Positions 11,501 through 26,500 of a stretch of DNA of 64,000 nt are shown here, piece after piece. The notes beneath the pieces are model-generated. The model had not been told where the DNA came from. It made no database searches and saw nothing but the letters and a program-made list of their open reading frames with translations. The position numbers and the translations under genes are program-made. The stretch is from Lagopus muta (lineage: Eukaryota; Chordata; Aves; Galliformes; Phasianidae), in contig NC_064437.1 of the NCBI RefSeq assembly GCF_023343835.1, positions 11,063,001 through 11,127,000 of the forward strand, in the 5' to 3' direction. Within the stretch, counting starts at the first letter, position 1, and each line of letters begins with the position of its first letter.

Positions 11501-14500
11501 TTTCCAAGCCTAATGGTTTGGCAGTTGTGTGAGCTGTACCAGTCCCCAAGGTCCCCATTGCTGTGTAGCTCCGTGTACCATCAGCACATTCCACTGTGGA
11601 AGACTGAGGAACGAGCGCTGCAAGCAGGGACACACTGCTGACATCTGTCTCAGACCACAAGCTTGCTTTTCTTTTTGTGATCCCATTTACTAGTTGAAGT
11701 TGTCTGATGTAATAAACAATTTGCCAGCATGCTTTGAGAGATAGACTTCTGGAGGAAGCTAGTGTTAATGTGCTACGTGGGAGAGTCAGGAGCAAGTTAC
11801 CTGGGATACTGTTAGAATACAATCACTTGTCACTGCAGCTAGTCTCTTTCATGATGTGGCTGAAGTGCTTCTCTGCTGCTTGCTGTGACAGGTGAAAGAT
11901 GGCTTGTCAGGGCAAGCAATCATCACTTGAAGTGGTTGCGTGCTCTAGTCGAATATTCAACTTTACACCTGCTAAATAAATGCCTCTTGTGGGTAGAATT
12001 CTGCCAGGTTGTTATTGCTGTTATTAATTGCAAGTCATCTCTTTCAACTCAGTAACCTATTGTTGAGTTAGAAATGAATACTGCCCTGGAAAAGATTTAC
12101 ATTTTAAAAAGATAAAATAATGGAATGTAATTGTGTTCACTGTGATCACACTCCCTACTGGACTTTTAGAATTATCATAGAAACCAGCAAGCTAAAAATG
12201 ATTTCTAAAGCACAAGAATTTCTGGATGTGAAATTAAAAGAAGTACGTAGCGTGAAGCTGCTGTTGGTTTTGTGCTGATTGATTCTCTTAGGAATGAAGC
12301 CTAGGACTAAGAGGCCCAGAAGCTGGCTTTCCTGGGGGAGGCATAAGCTACTCTGAATCAGAAAGAAGGCAATTCACAGAAAACTCTCATCACCATAGTG
12401 CTCCTTGTCAGTACTTAATTCCTAATTCTTAAAACTGTTATTTTGATTTTAACTGCGAAAAGAAATGCTTACACTCAAGCTAATGGTGACTTGTATGTAT
12501 TCTGTCCCCTAAAAGTTTTGGTAATATATATATTTTTATTAATTACATTTTAACTTAACATTTGCTTGTTTAATTTTTTGTTCATCCCTTTCACAACTAA
12601 TAAAAGATCTGTCGTGAAGGTCTGTGTTGTTGGATGATAGGTATGTCTGTTTCTTTTTTTAATTTTCTCCTCACGCTCCAAGATATGCCTGGCATTTGGG
12701 AGAGAATGAGCACAGCCTTTAACCTAGTGACAAAACGCTTGGGAGAACCTGCATATTAGAACCCTTTTCTCTAGCTGCTCTTAAGCAGGAAAGTCTTTGC
12801 ATAATCAACAAAGCTATTGAAGAATCGTTTTTATATATTTAATCAGCACAGACTTCTGTGATGTTTTGCTGTTAGTGAATGCGTGAGGCCTGGTTTTTTT
12901 CCTTCCTGCTTATAAAACATAAATGGAAAATATTTAGTTTGAGAGTACCACACTTGATTTGGTTGCACACAAGAAATATTTCTGTTTCTAATTCTCAAAT
13001 AGGCACCAATTAGAAGGTCAGCGGTTTTTATCAGTTCACTTAGTTGTGCTGCCTAGTAGCACATACCATAAAATCATTTCCAAGGTTTCACTTTTTATCA
13101 CCAGTTGAACATTTTGTTTGCTTCATGTTCCCTGAAGATAAATTTACATTACATGATTTCTTCATTTCTTGGAGAAATACAAATATTTTTTTCTAGTGTA
13201 TGGAGAAACATTCTTCCCAAGAAATCTTTTCTAAATGAAAGTAATATCACTAAGTTTGAGCAAGCCCAGAAAAGCTACTTCAATCCTATTTCTTACAAAA
13301 TGCACATTTTGAATTTAACTTAGCACTCACAGTTTGTGGAAGTTCAGTAACTGCTGAAGCTTGCTGCATTTTGCTGTGACCTCTCCTGTATTACAATTCA
13401 GTGCTGCAACCAAACTGTCATTTTGGATGCATGATATCACAGATATCTGAATTGTAGAGGATGTTCTTCAACTATCAGTAATATCTTAGACTTTGCTCTA
13501 AAGGCATCGTTGGCCAGGACTAGTAACACTTCCTCTCCAAATTGCATTTGGCAAAATTCTTCACCCAAAAGTCCCTAAAGGCTGAGATCGTGAAACTGGT
13601 AGTTAAAGGTTCAATTTAGAACTGTAAACAAAAGTATTTCGGCAAGCTTGAAATGTATCAAAGGATCATAATGCTTGGTTTTCTCAGCAATATTCTGTCA
13701 GTTTTAGCAGTGTCATGCTTGAAAGTCAGAACAGTTCTGAATGGACCTGCACATAAGTTATCAGTACTGAAAAGGTTAGTGTTTGATAATCTGTATTTCT
13801 GTGTTGATATTTGATAACCCGGAGTGTATGCTTGTGTTTCTGCTAAAAGCGGAAGCTCAGATGCCTTTTCACAGCGCAGTAAATATATTAGTTGCAATCT
13901 TCTCAGCAGTGGCTCAGAATAATCTTTCTTACTGTACCAGAGCCAACATTGGAGATCCCTTATTGTATGTTAGCTTGGGGTGATGTGGCTAGAAACTTCT
14001 GAAAATACTTCAAGTAAGATCAGAAAGTGTCTAAATACAAAGTCTGTCTACAATTTCTCCATTATTTCTCCTTCTTCCTGACAACGTGAGAGCAGCTGCA
14101 ATTATTTCTTCCCCAATGTCTCCCCTTAACACAAGCTTTCTGCCTCCTTCTGGTTATCCAGGCAGTGCTTCATCATTCATAACTTTTCATCTTCATTCAG
14201 AATGTATTAATGAAATTACAAATCAGCTTGTAATTAATGAAGAGCATAACGTAATTAAAGTAAACCTCAAAACAAAGATTAGATTGGCTTTTTACAAATA
14301 TTGGAATAAAATATTTTTAATATTTAGTTAGGTATTATTTGGTGTTTCATTTTGCAAGAGGAGCAAACCGTGAAAGTCAGTGATGACTGTCTGATCACAG
14401 TTCATATTGTCAAGGATTAGACTATATATTGCTCCATAGACAGAAATGAGATGATGATATAAACAGAAGGTTATTGGAAATTAAAGCTGGTTTGTGGCGG

Positions 14501-17500
14501 GGCAAAGTTCTTCATCCACCCAGCACTGAAGTTTGAATTAAAACCAACAACCTGCTGAAATGGTTAAATAAATGTATAAATATTCCTTGATTGAAACACG
14601 TAGTGTGGAACATTGTGGCGTTGCTTTTAAGGTAAGTACTTACTGCTGAACAGTAAGGAGAGCATTACAATTCAAAGCAGAACATCAAAACAGCTGAACA
14701 GGTCAAATGATAGGTACGTGTAGTCCAATACTTTTCAATAGTGGTTGGCAGTAGATTTGAAAGGCATTTAAGAATAGACTGCGTATAAAAGAGCCTTCCT
14801 TTAGCAGAACTCTTGGCTTCCAGACTATGGCTAGAGGCTGCCATAGCCAAGTTTACCTCTGACCATCTGTTTTCAGATTGGACCTCTGAACATCCCTTTG
14901 AATCATTTTATGCTTTCAGCTTTCACAATGTCTTATAGCTATGACTTACCACACCTTTATCATTTTAAAATAAAGAGATGAAAAAAAATCCACCTGGTAA
15001 GAAGGGAGCAGTTGCTATGAAATATAATAAATCTTTCTCCCTGCTATTTATAATTAAATCTCTTGATATGTTCCTTTCTCTCTTCTCTTTTCAACCTTCT
15101 TGTGCGTACACAAAATCTTTGTGACTGTTATTTATTGCTCCACATTTCAGTTGAACTCTAGACCCTCGCATCTCCTTGTGTGAAAGCCGTTGCATACTTG
15201 TGTTTATACTGGATAGCTTTCTGCATAGCTTTCTGCAAGCTTCAATGTATACTCTTTCTGAATATTTTGGTCAAAATTTAGTGTATAAAGTTCATATGAT
15301 GCAGACAAAGTAAGGGCTTATAGTGACATAATTTCTGTCTCCTGATAACTTCTGTCATTCTGGTTGTGTTTTCTACAATATGACCAAAAAACAATCACTT
15401 CACTACACATCTATTTTTTGAGCTGTTCCTATTGTTGGGTTCTTGTAGCTCAGGTTGTTCCTGTGCGTTCATTTGCTGTTACTAAATAGCTAATCAAGTG
15501 GTGAAACAAATTAGGCACTTAATAAGCTTCTTCCGTGACTCATTTTGTTCAAACTTAAAATCAGCTGGCTTAAGTGTCTTGCTTCTGTAGTGAACTTTGT
15601 TCCCTCGTTATCCCTTTGCTTTTTCAATTTTTTTTTTAGATCTGTGAATTTATTTTAATGAAAATGTGGCCCTGTGTTTCAGCCCACATTTTTATGGGAA
15701 TCTTTCCATAAATTCTTACTTTTCTGTTATTATTATTATTATTAAATAATAATTAAATTAATTAAATTGTTATATTAATTAAATCACTTTTCCACAAGCT
15801 GATTGATTATTTCAGGAAAACTGCACTTCGTTTTTAAAGGTGGAGTGGGGTTCTCGTGTTGTCTGGACTTACTGGCAATCCCCAATAGATCATAATTCTT
15901 TATTATACTCTTCATCATTTGTTTGTTGCAGGATTCATTCCTGCTGCCTGTAGTTAGATAGCAATGGAGCCCTTACTAATAGTTTACATTAAGCTGCCTT
16001 TAATTTGTGCCACCAGCTGTTGTGAAAAGCTGTGAACAACACTCAGTATTTTATCACTTTCATACTTCACCTTTTTTGAAAAATCATTGTCTGCAATGCC
16101 TTTGTGTGCTGTCTGTTCCTCTCACATTTTATCTGTTGCCCATTCTCCTGCTTAATTCACATCTGTATCTTCTCTGTGTAACTTCTCTGGTTATTTTTTG
16201 TGTTTGTATTTGTTTTTTGCCTTTTCACACATATCTGCCTATTCTTTGCTTAAGGGAAGGTGATCGTTTCCACCCCACATCAGGACTGGATTTCTTAAAT
16301 CTTGCCTTCACTTTGAATACTTCTGAAGAGTGGTAAATATGAAATAAGTGGAAACAGCCTTCCAAAGGCAGGAAGTCACACTGTTGGTTGTTCTTATTAT
16401 TATTTTTATTCCTTTTTTTTTTATACCACTTTTCTTCTGTGATATTCTTAACAAGTTAAGAATTTACAAATTCTTTTTCTTACTAAAGAGGATGTATATA
16501 CACTTGAAGTCTCTGTGTTTATATACATTCTGAATACAAATGTTCCAGAGGCAGGAAAAATTATACCAGACAAATGGCAAGCTGTGGGGGAGGGAGAAGT
16601 GTTTATTTTTCTGGCTGGAGTATTGCAGTGTGAGGTTATATAAACTGATGATCAAGAACACGTTTTGGCCCATAGGCCTAATTCCTGCTTCAGAACTTCA
16701 ACTAGAAGTAATTTATTGTTGCATTAAATTCTATTTTAAGGGAGGTTTGTCTGAAACATTCTTGGGGAAAATGAAAGGAGGGTTGGGGCAAGAGAGATAC
16801 AGACAGAATGATAGTTCAGTTTAAGAAGACTTCAGATCTGTTAGTTTGGTCGCTTAATCTTAAAAACGAGTAATATCAAGATCAGATATTGACAGAATCA
16901 TACAAAATCAGCAAATTTAGTTCTCAGTACTATAGCTCCTCTATCAATTCAGTAGGTAGTTGATGCTAAAATAAATCAAATTTTACCTTCAGTTTATGTT
17001 CAAAGGGTTGCAATGAAAACATTGCATGCACACATGCAAGAGCGAACTATTTTTCTTACCCCACGTGCCTGCTGTGTTTGAGTCTCGCTACCCATTAAGT
17101 CAGAGACCATTTCTTTTCCTAAAGGCATTTTTAGAATTTTCTTTCAACTTTTGTCTTAACTTTCCTTCTTTTCAAACTTGAACCCATATGTGTGGGTATA
17201 CCTACTTTTGTGGAACGTTGTAACAAAAGGTGCTGTGAACAACAAGGAGAGTAAAATTTGTGTTTTGTATCAGTTTTCAGTCACGCATCTGCTCATTACA
17301 GAAACTTACAGAACTGTGGTTTTGAGATTGAACTATGAAAAGCCTGTCTTACTTGATGGTATGTCTGCTCTGTACACAATGTCCCATCTTACCTAATAAT
17401 CCTGTTTGTAGCAAAGTGCTGTGGAGTATCTGATTCAGGAGTATCTGATTCAAGAGCACATGCTGATCACACGAGGCTTTGTTCTCTCTACTGCTATTTA

Positions 17501-20500
17501 AAGCTGTCCTTGTTCTACATGCTGAAATGCCTGCAAATGTTTAAAGGCAAACATGTAAGTATTTCCAGATCGCAAAGAACAGATGCAATTCAGACTTTAT
17601 TTTTAATTAATGATGAATAAATAATATACTGACTAGTTTGCAACTTGAACTACATGTGCTGGAGTAGCTGATAAGCAGTGTTGAGAGTCGCAGGTCGGGT
17701 GCACCGATTGTTAAATATAATTCAGGTGTTAATTCAGGTGTCGTTACTAATGCATTTAACAATCTCAGTAATTCAGAGGAAGAACTTTTTATTCAGTATT
17801 AATTTTTAAGGATACTTGTCTAATTTCTTATTGTCCAGAGCAAGAGGAATATAAACAGGCCTTAGTCTGTGAGGTACTTCAGATATTACTTAAATCTTAG
17901 TGTTTAAAGTTACGTGTGTACCTTGCTAATTTAGGTTCCTGAAGAGAATGCTGTGTGAAACTGGGTTGGCAGAAGTCAGTTGTGTTCCAGAACAGATTCA
18001 CTGCAGTCTGCACAATACTGTAACATTTTCCTGCCCTGAGGCAGTCTGCTTTTTAATACAGAATCTGTTAGTCCCAATAAAAAAATACATATTTGTAGAT
18101 CTTTATTGCCACTTACTTGACTGAGTGCCAGCAGTAGTTGGTTCTGTCTTCCTAACTTAATGCCTATTACTGGGATAAAAACGTACCCACCTACCTTTCT
18201 TATCACTGCCTTCAGTCCTGCAAGCTGATCACGTGCATCTTAACGTGATCACATTTCAGGAGCAAAGTGTTCTGTACTTTTAAAATACATTTTTATTACC
18301 AACTGCTAGACAGTACACTTTTCTTTCAACGTAAGAACAAATGAATATGTGGGCTCCTTTTGTCAGTCTCTCTCTCTTACTTTGAAATGCAGATATCCCT
18401 TAAGCATAATACTATGGCTAAAGAAAAACCTTTCCAACAATCGTGTGTTTAAAACGTCACTTCAAAGAGAACATGGTGGATGATCCCATACCCTTAGACT
18501 GTCCAGCAAAATAGTCTATATTCTAGTATACAAAATTTATATAAAGCTATTTAAAGAATGTCATAAGGCAGACCGTTTCAAAGTTTCAGCCAGGAAAAGG
18601 AGTGAGAGGTACCACTAGAAATGAACTTGTGCAGATATCTTGTTGTGGTTTTTCTTTTTTAGAATTTTGTTAGATTTACCCAGGTATGCTAAGACAGAGG
18701 CCAAAGGGACAAGTTCATTTACATTTGAGACTGCTTTCAAGTCCGGTGAGAAGGCTTTTCTACCTAAACTGCTTATGGATGCCTCTGATGTAGGAAACAT
18801 GTTAAATGAACTGATTCTATATGTATAAACCTCAAAGTTAACATTGTATTTCCTTCTCCTTTAAACATGGTGCTACGTTTTGAATCTGCTCTGCATCACA
18901 GTGAGTTAATGTGGTATCACGCTGTATGTGACTGAACAGACCATTCTATTGTCAGCAGAAAGTGCATGTGCAAAAATAGTGGCAGGTTGTGCTTGTTTTT
19001 AAGATGTGGAGAACTAAGAAAAGGCAGTGACGTTCAAATCTGATGACTAAGGCATCTGGCAATCTTCACAGTGCTGTGCTATAAATCTTCAGTGGACAGC
19101 CCACGTTTTAAAATAAGCATCATGTGAATTCAGACTAGACTTTGCTATGGCCAGAATAGATGGTATGCCTTCTGAACTACAGGAGAGCAGAGTGCTCCTA
19201 TGAGGGGATGTGGTGACAACTTTGTTTTGTGTTTTCGAAGTCTACGTTTTCAAAGAAATGAAAAATAAGTTTTATGGACAGAGACTTAACAGTGAGACGT
19301 AGTTTATACAGAATATAAATCTCAAATTTTTTTCAGACACTTAGATTCATATTAGGCAGAGAATTAGAATTAGGCATAGAAAGCATTTGTTTTATATTTA
19401 CTAAACTGATTTCTGAGCTGTCTGCATGTACGATGCATTAGTTCAGGTTATCAAGTACATAGTAGGTGCTTCTGTATTTTCTTAAAGTTCAAATTTGAAC
19501 AATAAGCACCATGTGTGTTTATCTCGCCTCTTCTTTGAGACATGGAGAGTTTGTAACGCTGTGAAGTCTTTCAAGTTTGAGATTTTGGTTTTAAAATAAA
19601 GCATGTCACAATTATTCAGAAAGTTTTCTCAGTTCACATTCTTTACAACAAGAAATTTGATTATCAATTTCTGACCTTTCAAAAAAAAAAAAACAACAAA
19701 ACTATCAGAGAATATTCAGTTACGAAATTTGTGGAAGGCTTGTTTAGCAAATCTAAGTTTTGAAAGAATAATTCCATTTACCAGCAATTCAGAGCATCAG
19801 ACCCATGTTAATGTAGCTGTGTCTGATAGACAGGAAATAAACCATACAAACATTCTTGTCTTAGGTACACTTGATGATTACTTAGACTGCAATGATTACT
19901 TTTGGACAGGCATTTTGTGCTGTGTTTTCCTTTGCTAGATGAGAACGTTCAAGGCACTTGATTTTACTGTTTTAGAATGAACAAGCGGCAGCCAGCTTGC
20001 TCTGTTTTATACATCAGTAAGCATGTGATGGTCAGCAGATAACAGAACTTCATGGACAAAGTCAATATCACAAAGATCTGAAAATAACCAAATTATTTCA
20101 AACGTTCTGGAAATTGCTTTTATTTCTTTCTGAAGTATGTGGAAAATCTCTTAAAGATTACAAGGTTGTTTTAGGCAAGTTTCATCTTTTTCCAGACATT
20201 TGTCTGCTTGAAAACTACTAAGGCATTTGTTAAGAAGGGTATAATCAGACGACTAGTTAGCTTGACCAAAGATTGCCTTTAAGGTCTGTGTAGATCTATG
20301 AGTATGAGGAGAAAAGTGAAATTGTGAATGCCCAGTAGTCAATGCTGTCCCATGTCCAAGCTGTTCCCTTCCATTGAACCACTGCTCTGGTGGCTGAGCT
20401 CCTTGTCAAGCACTGGCAGGCAGAAGTTGTATGCTCACCTCAGAGCCTGCTGGAGGTGGAGACACAAATCAGCAGTCAAAGTGGGCGGCCATCAGCACTG

Positions 20501-23500
20501 GAGTGTGATGTTTTTTACTTTTTTCTTTTAAATGCATCTCTGATTAGCTCTTGCTTAGCGTGCTTGGGTCTGCATCAAAGCAATCCTAACAAAAAATGGC
20601 GAGAAATGTTTTGCTGATACATGCTGACATACTGGTAGGGTACAGGAGTTGGTTAGATGTTTTCAGAAAACCTTGATCTAATATATAGAGTTATAGAACC
20701 ATTAAGTTTGGAAAAGACCACTGCGAACATCCAGTCCAACCATCAACCCTGCCTCACCATGCCCACTCGCTATGTCTCTCACTGCCATATCTCCAAATCT
20801 CTTGAACACTGCCAGGGGTGGTGACTGCACCTAGGCAGGTGTTTTAGGCAATAGCAGCTTGGTTTATATACAGTAAAGTGAAATGCCCCCAGCTATAAGC
20901 ACCTTCTCATGCAGATATCTGTGTTACTGGTGAACGTAAATGAGGAACCTAATGATACCTGTTCAGTCAAGAGTGGTCTGTGGTCACCCTACTCTGTCCG
21001 TGGCCAAACTTTAACAACTGCTGTATGACAGTCATCAGGAATTTCCATCGGAAGGTAAAGATTACTTCTTGTCATGTTTTTAAAATGAGTGGAAAAATCC
21101 ACTGCCTTCTAGGTGCTGCATCCTGGAAGACTTCATGTAATACATTAGTAACTATTTGGTAGGACTGATGACTTTTTAAAGAATATTCAGTCAACACTGT
21201 CAGCGTTATGACTATTTATAAATGTAAATAAAGCTGCCTCTGATGCTTCAGCAACAGTGCTGACAAAACACTGCTGCATGTGATCCAGCTAAGACAGCAA
21301 CACATTCTTTTGAAATTGAATTGTGTGTAATTCATGTTGCTGTGCTTTCTCAACTTGATTATTGTAATTATTGTAATTTCTTTGCTTAGGCGTGAAGCCA
21401 CGCACCCAAGGGATCTGACTTCTGCAAAACACAGTGGCTGTCTGGGGTAGCCTGGCAGAGCAGAGGGAATGTGTTACTTTTGGTGTACCCTGACTTTTCA
21501 TAGGTGAATTTCTCTGCAGAGTTTTCTCCTTTCCAGCGTCTATCCCGGCAGCTGGCTGTAATTATTTCACAGAAGGGGTTTTTCTTCCCCATCCTGCTTT
21601 CCCACCCATCGTGTTCTGCTGAAGCGAGTGGCTGAGGGACAATAGGAAGCCATGGCTTTACTGGTAGCATTCAGAACTAGGTTCCTTAACTCTCGGTGAA
21701 TTCTTTGTCAGCAGATAAGTGCTTTCCTTTTTTAGCTGCTGCATGCAAACTCACACCACTTTTCACTTGGGGTAATAGAGAAGATAACATGTATACACTT
21801 TTCAGAATTGAAAATGTTATCTGTAGGTGAATTCTTCTCAAATGAATGCTAAATAGCTGATTTCTGTGCAATTCCATCTCTAAGGTCAAATGCTATTTTG
21901 AGAGTTGAGGAATTTAATTTTTTGGTCTGTCGTGGCTTGGGAACCTACCAGAGACCAAACAAAGAAGAATCCCAGAGTAGTACATTATAGGTATGAGGTG
22001 GTTGGATTTTTTGTGTGTTTTTTATTCTTGTTTGTTTGTTTTGTGATGGTGGCTTTTTGGTTTGAGGTTTTCTTTTTTTAAAAATAATTAATTTTTTAAA
22101 CACTATTATTTATTGTTATCATTACCTTTGTTTGCATAATCTTATAAAGCTGGGGTTAATTTCATAAGTTTTTGCCATACTCTGTGTTCTTAGAGTTTTG
22201 GAATCCCCTTAATCTAACTTTAGAGGCAGTTAGGTATTTTAAAGCACTACAGCTTAGAGTCTGTATGGCAATTACTGTCGTCAGTAACACATCTGAAATT
22301 CCATTTCATCCTCTTTACAAATATAAATGAACCCTAAATAACTCCCTAGCTTCTCAAATAAGTGAAGCATATTTGAAGCTCACAGAGTTGCTGGTATTCC
22401 TTTCTTTCAGCTACTAGTCTACGTAAGAACTTGGGATGACTGTACCAGCAGATGCAGCCACGTGTGGGTGGGTTCCTCTTGCAGCTGTTCATTCCAGGAT
22501 TCTCATTGTGCTGCTGTCTCTTTTTTCATGTTCTTGTGTCTAAGAATGTTCTCCTGGTGCTTGTTTGGTATGTACTCCAGCTGCAATTGAATTTTCACAC
22601 CACTGTTTTCACAATGGTGTGTTTTCTGTGCAGTGTGGGTTCCACTGAGCACCTGCAAGGCTAAGGTATCTTACAGTATTGGAGCTATGGTAGCCATCAG
22701 TAGCTGACCAGGACTGTTTGTTTTGGTTAAACGTGTATTTATATGGGCATATCACTTGTCCAAGTATCAGAATTATTTGCAAACTTTTCGGAATAAATAT
22801 TTTGTCAGAGCCTGCAAATTTTGTGCCTTTTTGTTACAAAGATTTTTTGTATGTGTGTGGGATGGAAAATTATCCGTATTCAGCAAACATTTAAAAAGAT
22901 TTTGGCTAGGTAAAAGTTTTAAACCCATATTAGGAAAATTGGAATTATGACTCCTTCAGCAAACGTAAATTATTTATATTCTGATTTTAAATAAAAAAGC
23001 CAAACAGCCTAATGTTACCACAGTGAGTTATACAGCCTTAGTTTAGAAAGTTAATTAGAAATGTTCACTAGAGTAAAAATTTTAGAGTAATTCTTATTTT
23101 TTTTTCTTTTACTCATCCTGTTTCCCCACTACTGCATCCTTCTGGTTAGGGTAACGAATCAGCTTGGAGTTAGATATGTTTTTGGTCATCTTCTTAGACT
23201 GACCCAAAACATATTTGATCAGGAATCGAATCCCTCACTGACATAGGCTATTTTCTTCCATTCTTCTAACCTGATGTGCATTACATTTCTGGCTACTGTG
23301 CCATATAAAGTTAGTATGAAACTTAACTGTAGCTGGGACTTGGATCTTGGATCTTCCCTATGCGGGTGGCAGAGACTTCATGGGATTGAGACTGGATTGA
23401 CACATGAGACTGCTTGACAACTGCTCTTTGTGTACCTAACAGCCTGGGTCCTTATCTTAACATCTTGATTAAAGCCATGAGTAACATCATTAACAGTATC

Positions 23501-26500
23501 ACAAGTGCATTACTCTCAGAGTTTGTAATTTATGTTGCTACTTATGAATAGAGCTGTTTACTTCTAATGAAGTAAGTGTTGCATGTTGCTTATAGACTGG
23601 AAATGTCAGGAAAACAGTATTTCTTTGGATTGCACTTGAACCAGGTGTTAGAGAGCTTTTCTAGTTATGAGATGTATAAACTCTTGTTTTAATTGCAAAT
23701 TTATTATGGAGAACATCTTAGCCAAAATGAGAGGCTCAGTGGAAAAATCCATGGCCGGGCTGTACAGCCCTGTGTTTAAAAGTATTGTTGCAATTTCAGC
23801 AACTGCTAATGTGAAAGAGAAGTATTACAAAAGCATTTAATATTATCAGAGGGATATTAATGCAAGTTATGGGTAGAAATGAGGAGGAAACATCATTTTA
23901 CCCATCTGCTCTTACCAGACAGCAGGCAAATGCTTTACAGACCACAGTTTGGTTTTCTGTTCCAGCTTTTCAGATTCCAGCATACAACTGACTCTCAATC
24001 AACTCGGATGCTGCTGTACTTTTCCTCTTTGTTTTGAGAGATTAGAAGAGGGACTAAACTGTTAAGGAGGATTTGAGAATCAAAGATATTCAAACGAAAG
24101 TTAGTGAAATTGCAATTACAAGTCGGAGTCTGCCTAACTCAGTGTAGTGCAGCAGCATCCAGTGAAGTCTTTGCCCAGACTTTTACCAATTTTTTGCCTT
24201 GGTGAATAGTCTCAAAGACAGATATTTACTGTTATGTACACTTTTTGACCTGTCATTCCAAGTCCATAGCAAATGGACTTTGGAATGAAACCATAACAAC
24301 CACTGAAATAATAGTTAAGATACGTGAATTGTAGCACTTCAATTGATGAGTAAACCATTGCAGTAAGTTGGCATGAGGCCACTTGCGATGTAATAGCATT
24401 TTTTATAAAGTATTGCCATAGCAACAGATCTGGATGACATTGGGTAGCTGGTTGCTGTTGACTGCTGGAAATAAAACAGACTTTTAGCAGCACATGTGTA
24501 ATGTCTGAAGGTAAAGTAACCCAAAATAAATGCCTGTGCTCTACTGAGAATGCAGCACGGGGCACATCAAGCCAAAGTCTGACTTACTGGCTCATGAATT
24601 TAATCCTTCAGTGAAAGTGTTTCTATATAGAAAACAAAGCCATGTATGCTAGCAAGATGTGCTGCAGTTGACATCTGGGAATAAAATAAAGGAAAACTGA
24701 GAGAAACTGTATTGCAGGTCATTTTAAGCATAAAGCATCAGTTATTTTCAAGGCAAGAGTTCTAATGCTGTAGGAAGTGCAGCTGGATATGATGTTGCAG
24801 TGGAAAAGAGGAAAAAGGGGATACAGTGAAGATTGAAAACTTCTGTGGCTCTGCTGGAAGGCCATCAAGTAGAAAATGGCATGAGAACTGGACAGTGAAA
24901 CAAAATTTAAGTGAGGCTGAGGCCTGTTTTTTTATTAATAGCTTTTTTGTTTTAAATAGTACTTCCTGATACTAAAACACTGAGCCTTTGTTACACGATG
25001 CAGCCAAGTTAAGGATCCAGATCAATATAGCAAAGTAGAATATTTAGGTAGAAAGATCTTTGGAGGTTTATCAAAGAAAAAAACGAAACCCTCTGGAAAA
25101 TTTTTTATCTCTTCCTTTTCGTGCAGATGATGTTTCTAAGTCCCCTTTAAAGACAGAAAAAAACGCACTCATACATGTATATTAGCAGGTCAAAGAAGTG
25201 TGTATTCTCATAGTTATACGATGTTGTGCTTTCCAAAAGAAGTACTACATGAAAACATATATGAAATATACTTAAAAAGCTTGAAGCTATTAAGCTATCA
25301 GAGAACTCTATTTATCTTTTCTTCTTTTTGAATTTCTTTTAAAGATAAAAATACAGACATTACTGTAAAGGATAACACGGATGATTTTTGCCTTCGCGAT
25401 ACATTAAGCATTGCATCAACGGACTCTTTTGTTTCCACAGCTGAGGTAAGACTCTTGAAGATAGATTCTTGAAAGATTAATGGATTTATTTGAATAGTGA
25501 AAAGAGTTTTGTTTTTTCTTTTCTTTTTTTTTTTTTTTCCAAATTACTGCAAGAAAAGGATTTTTCTCTTATGGAGAAAGAAAAAACAAGCAAACAATCC
25601 TTGTCTTGCTTACTTGTAACCAGATTCCTATTAGCTGGAGTAATGAAATTGGAATCAGTCTGCTTATTAACTGTTTTTTGGTGGATTTTTTTTTTTGGGG
25701 GGGGGGGGGGAGGAGGGGAGGAGGAAGAAAGAAGATGGTTATCTGGCAGTATGTTTTATAAGTCCTTCTAAAAAGTAGTTGCTTTTAAAAGTACCTCAGA
25801 TTTTTGTGATTAGAGAGGCATAACCAATTGGAGGCTATCCTCTTTCCATGAATTGTGTTTTTCTATTTTCTTCTACTTTCTTAGATAATATGAATAGGTA
25901 TGAAGCTGTCTTTGCCTTCTTTGGAGTCTTTTTTTTTTTTCTTCTTATAAGAAATTATTGGTGATTGGTAGGTATTGTTTCAGTATGCTGTATTCTTCAT
26001 CTGATTTCCCATCATCTTCTCGGATAAGACTGCAAAGGATGCATAAAGAAATAATCTTTGGATAAGATGATATTGCCTGTTAGCTCCAATGTGCTACAGC
26101 TCCCTTGGAATATTTGGAAGAATTTAATGAATGGTGTTGAATGAGGAACATCTCACTTTATAGTCTCTCATGAGCTGAAGTGATTTTGAATAGCACTCTT
26201 CTCCAAATTACAGAGAAAGCAATTGGTCTCTGGGTATATTTGCACTAAATATTACTATCATATATTCACTATAAATAAGCTACTGAACTCAGTTGGAAAA
26301 AGAGAGAAAATTGCATACACATGCTTTGCCATTATTTTTGCAGGTATGCGAAGATCAGAACAATCCACTGTACTCATTTATGTTGCTTTACTTAACAGTA
26401 AAAAAATAGGATGCATCACTTTCAGGGAATGATAATCCAGAAGCTGAATTGTGTCAATATTTGCTAAAGAAACAATTGAGTTAAAATTTGCAACAGCCTT

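Larger units (their letters stand above)
7615..25344 (+). other. MIGA1 17.7-kb intron between coding exons 6 and 7
   Basis: By far the largest intron of the gene. It is mostly AT-rich unique-looking DNA. I recognise a CR1 fragment at 20687-20835, a GC-richer patch at about 7990-8180 and an AT-rich simple stretch at about 15725-15790. There are several short homopolymer runs, and a small tandem duplication of GAGTATCTGATTCA near 17423-17452. The open frames up to about 117 codons on either strand have no coding texture or family resemblance, so I do not call genes. No tRNA or snRNA was recognised. Confidence 0.7.

Noticed and set aside
11481-11822. Minus-strand frame of 113 codons in the large MIGA1 intron
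   Set aside because: Ser/Thr/Leu-rich translation without family resemblance. It may be part of an old repeat, but I could not assign one.
16007-16336. Plus-strand frame of 109 codons with many hydrophobic residues
   Set aside because: T-rich intronic DNA naturally reads as Leu/Phe/Cys. There are no splice sites or homologue to support a gene.
24212-24565. Minus-strand frame of 117 codons in the large MIGA1 intron
   Set aside because: No recognisable domain, no promoter or poly(A) context, and ordinary intronic composition.
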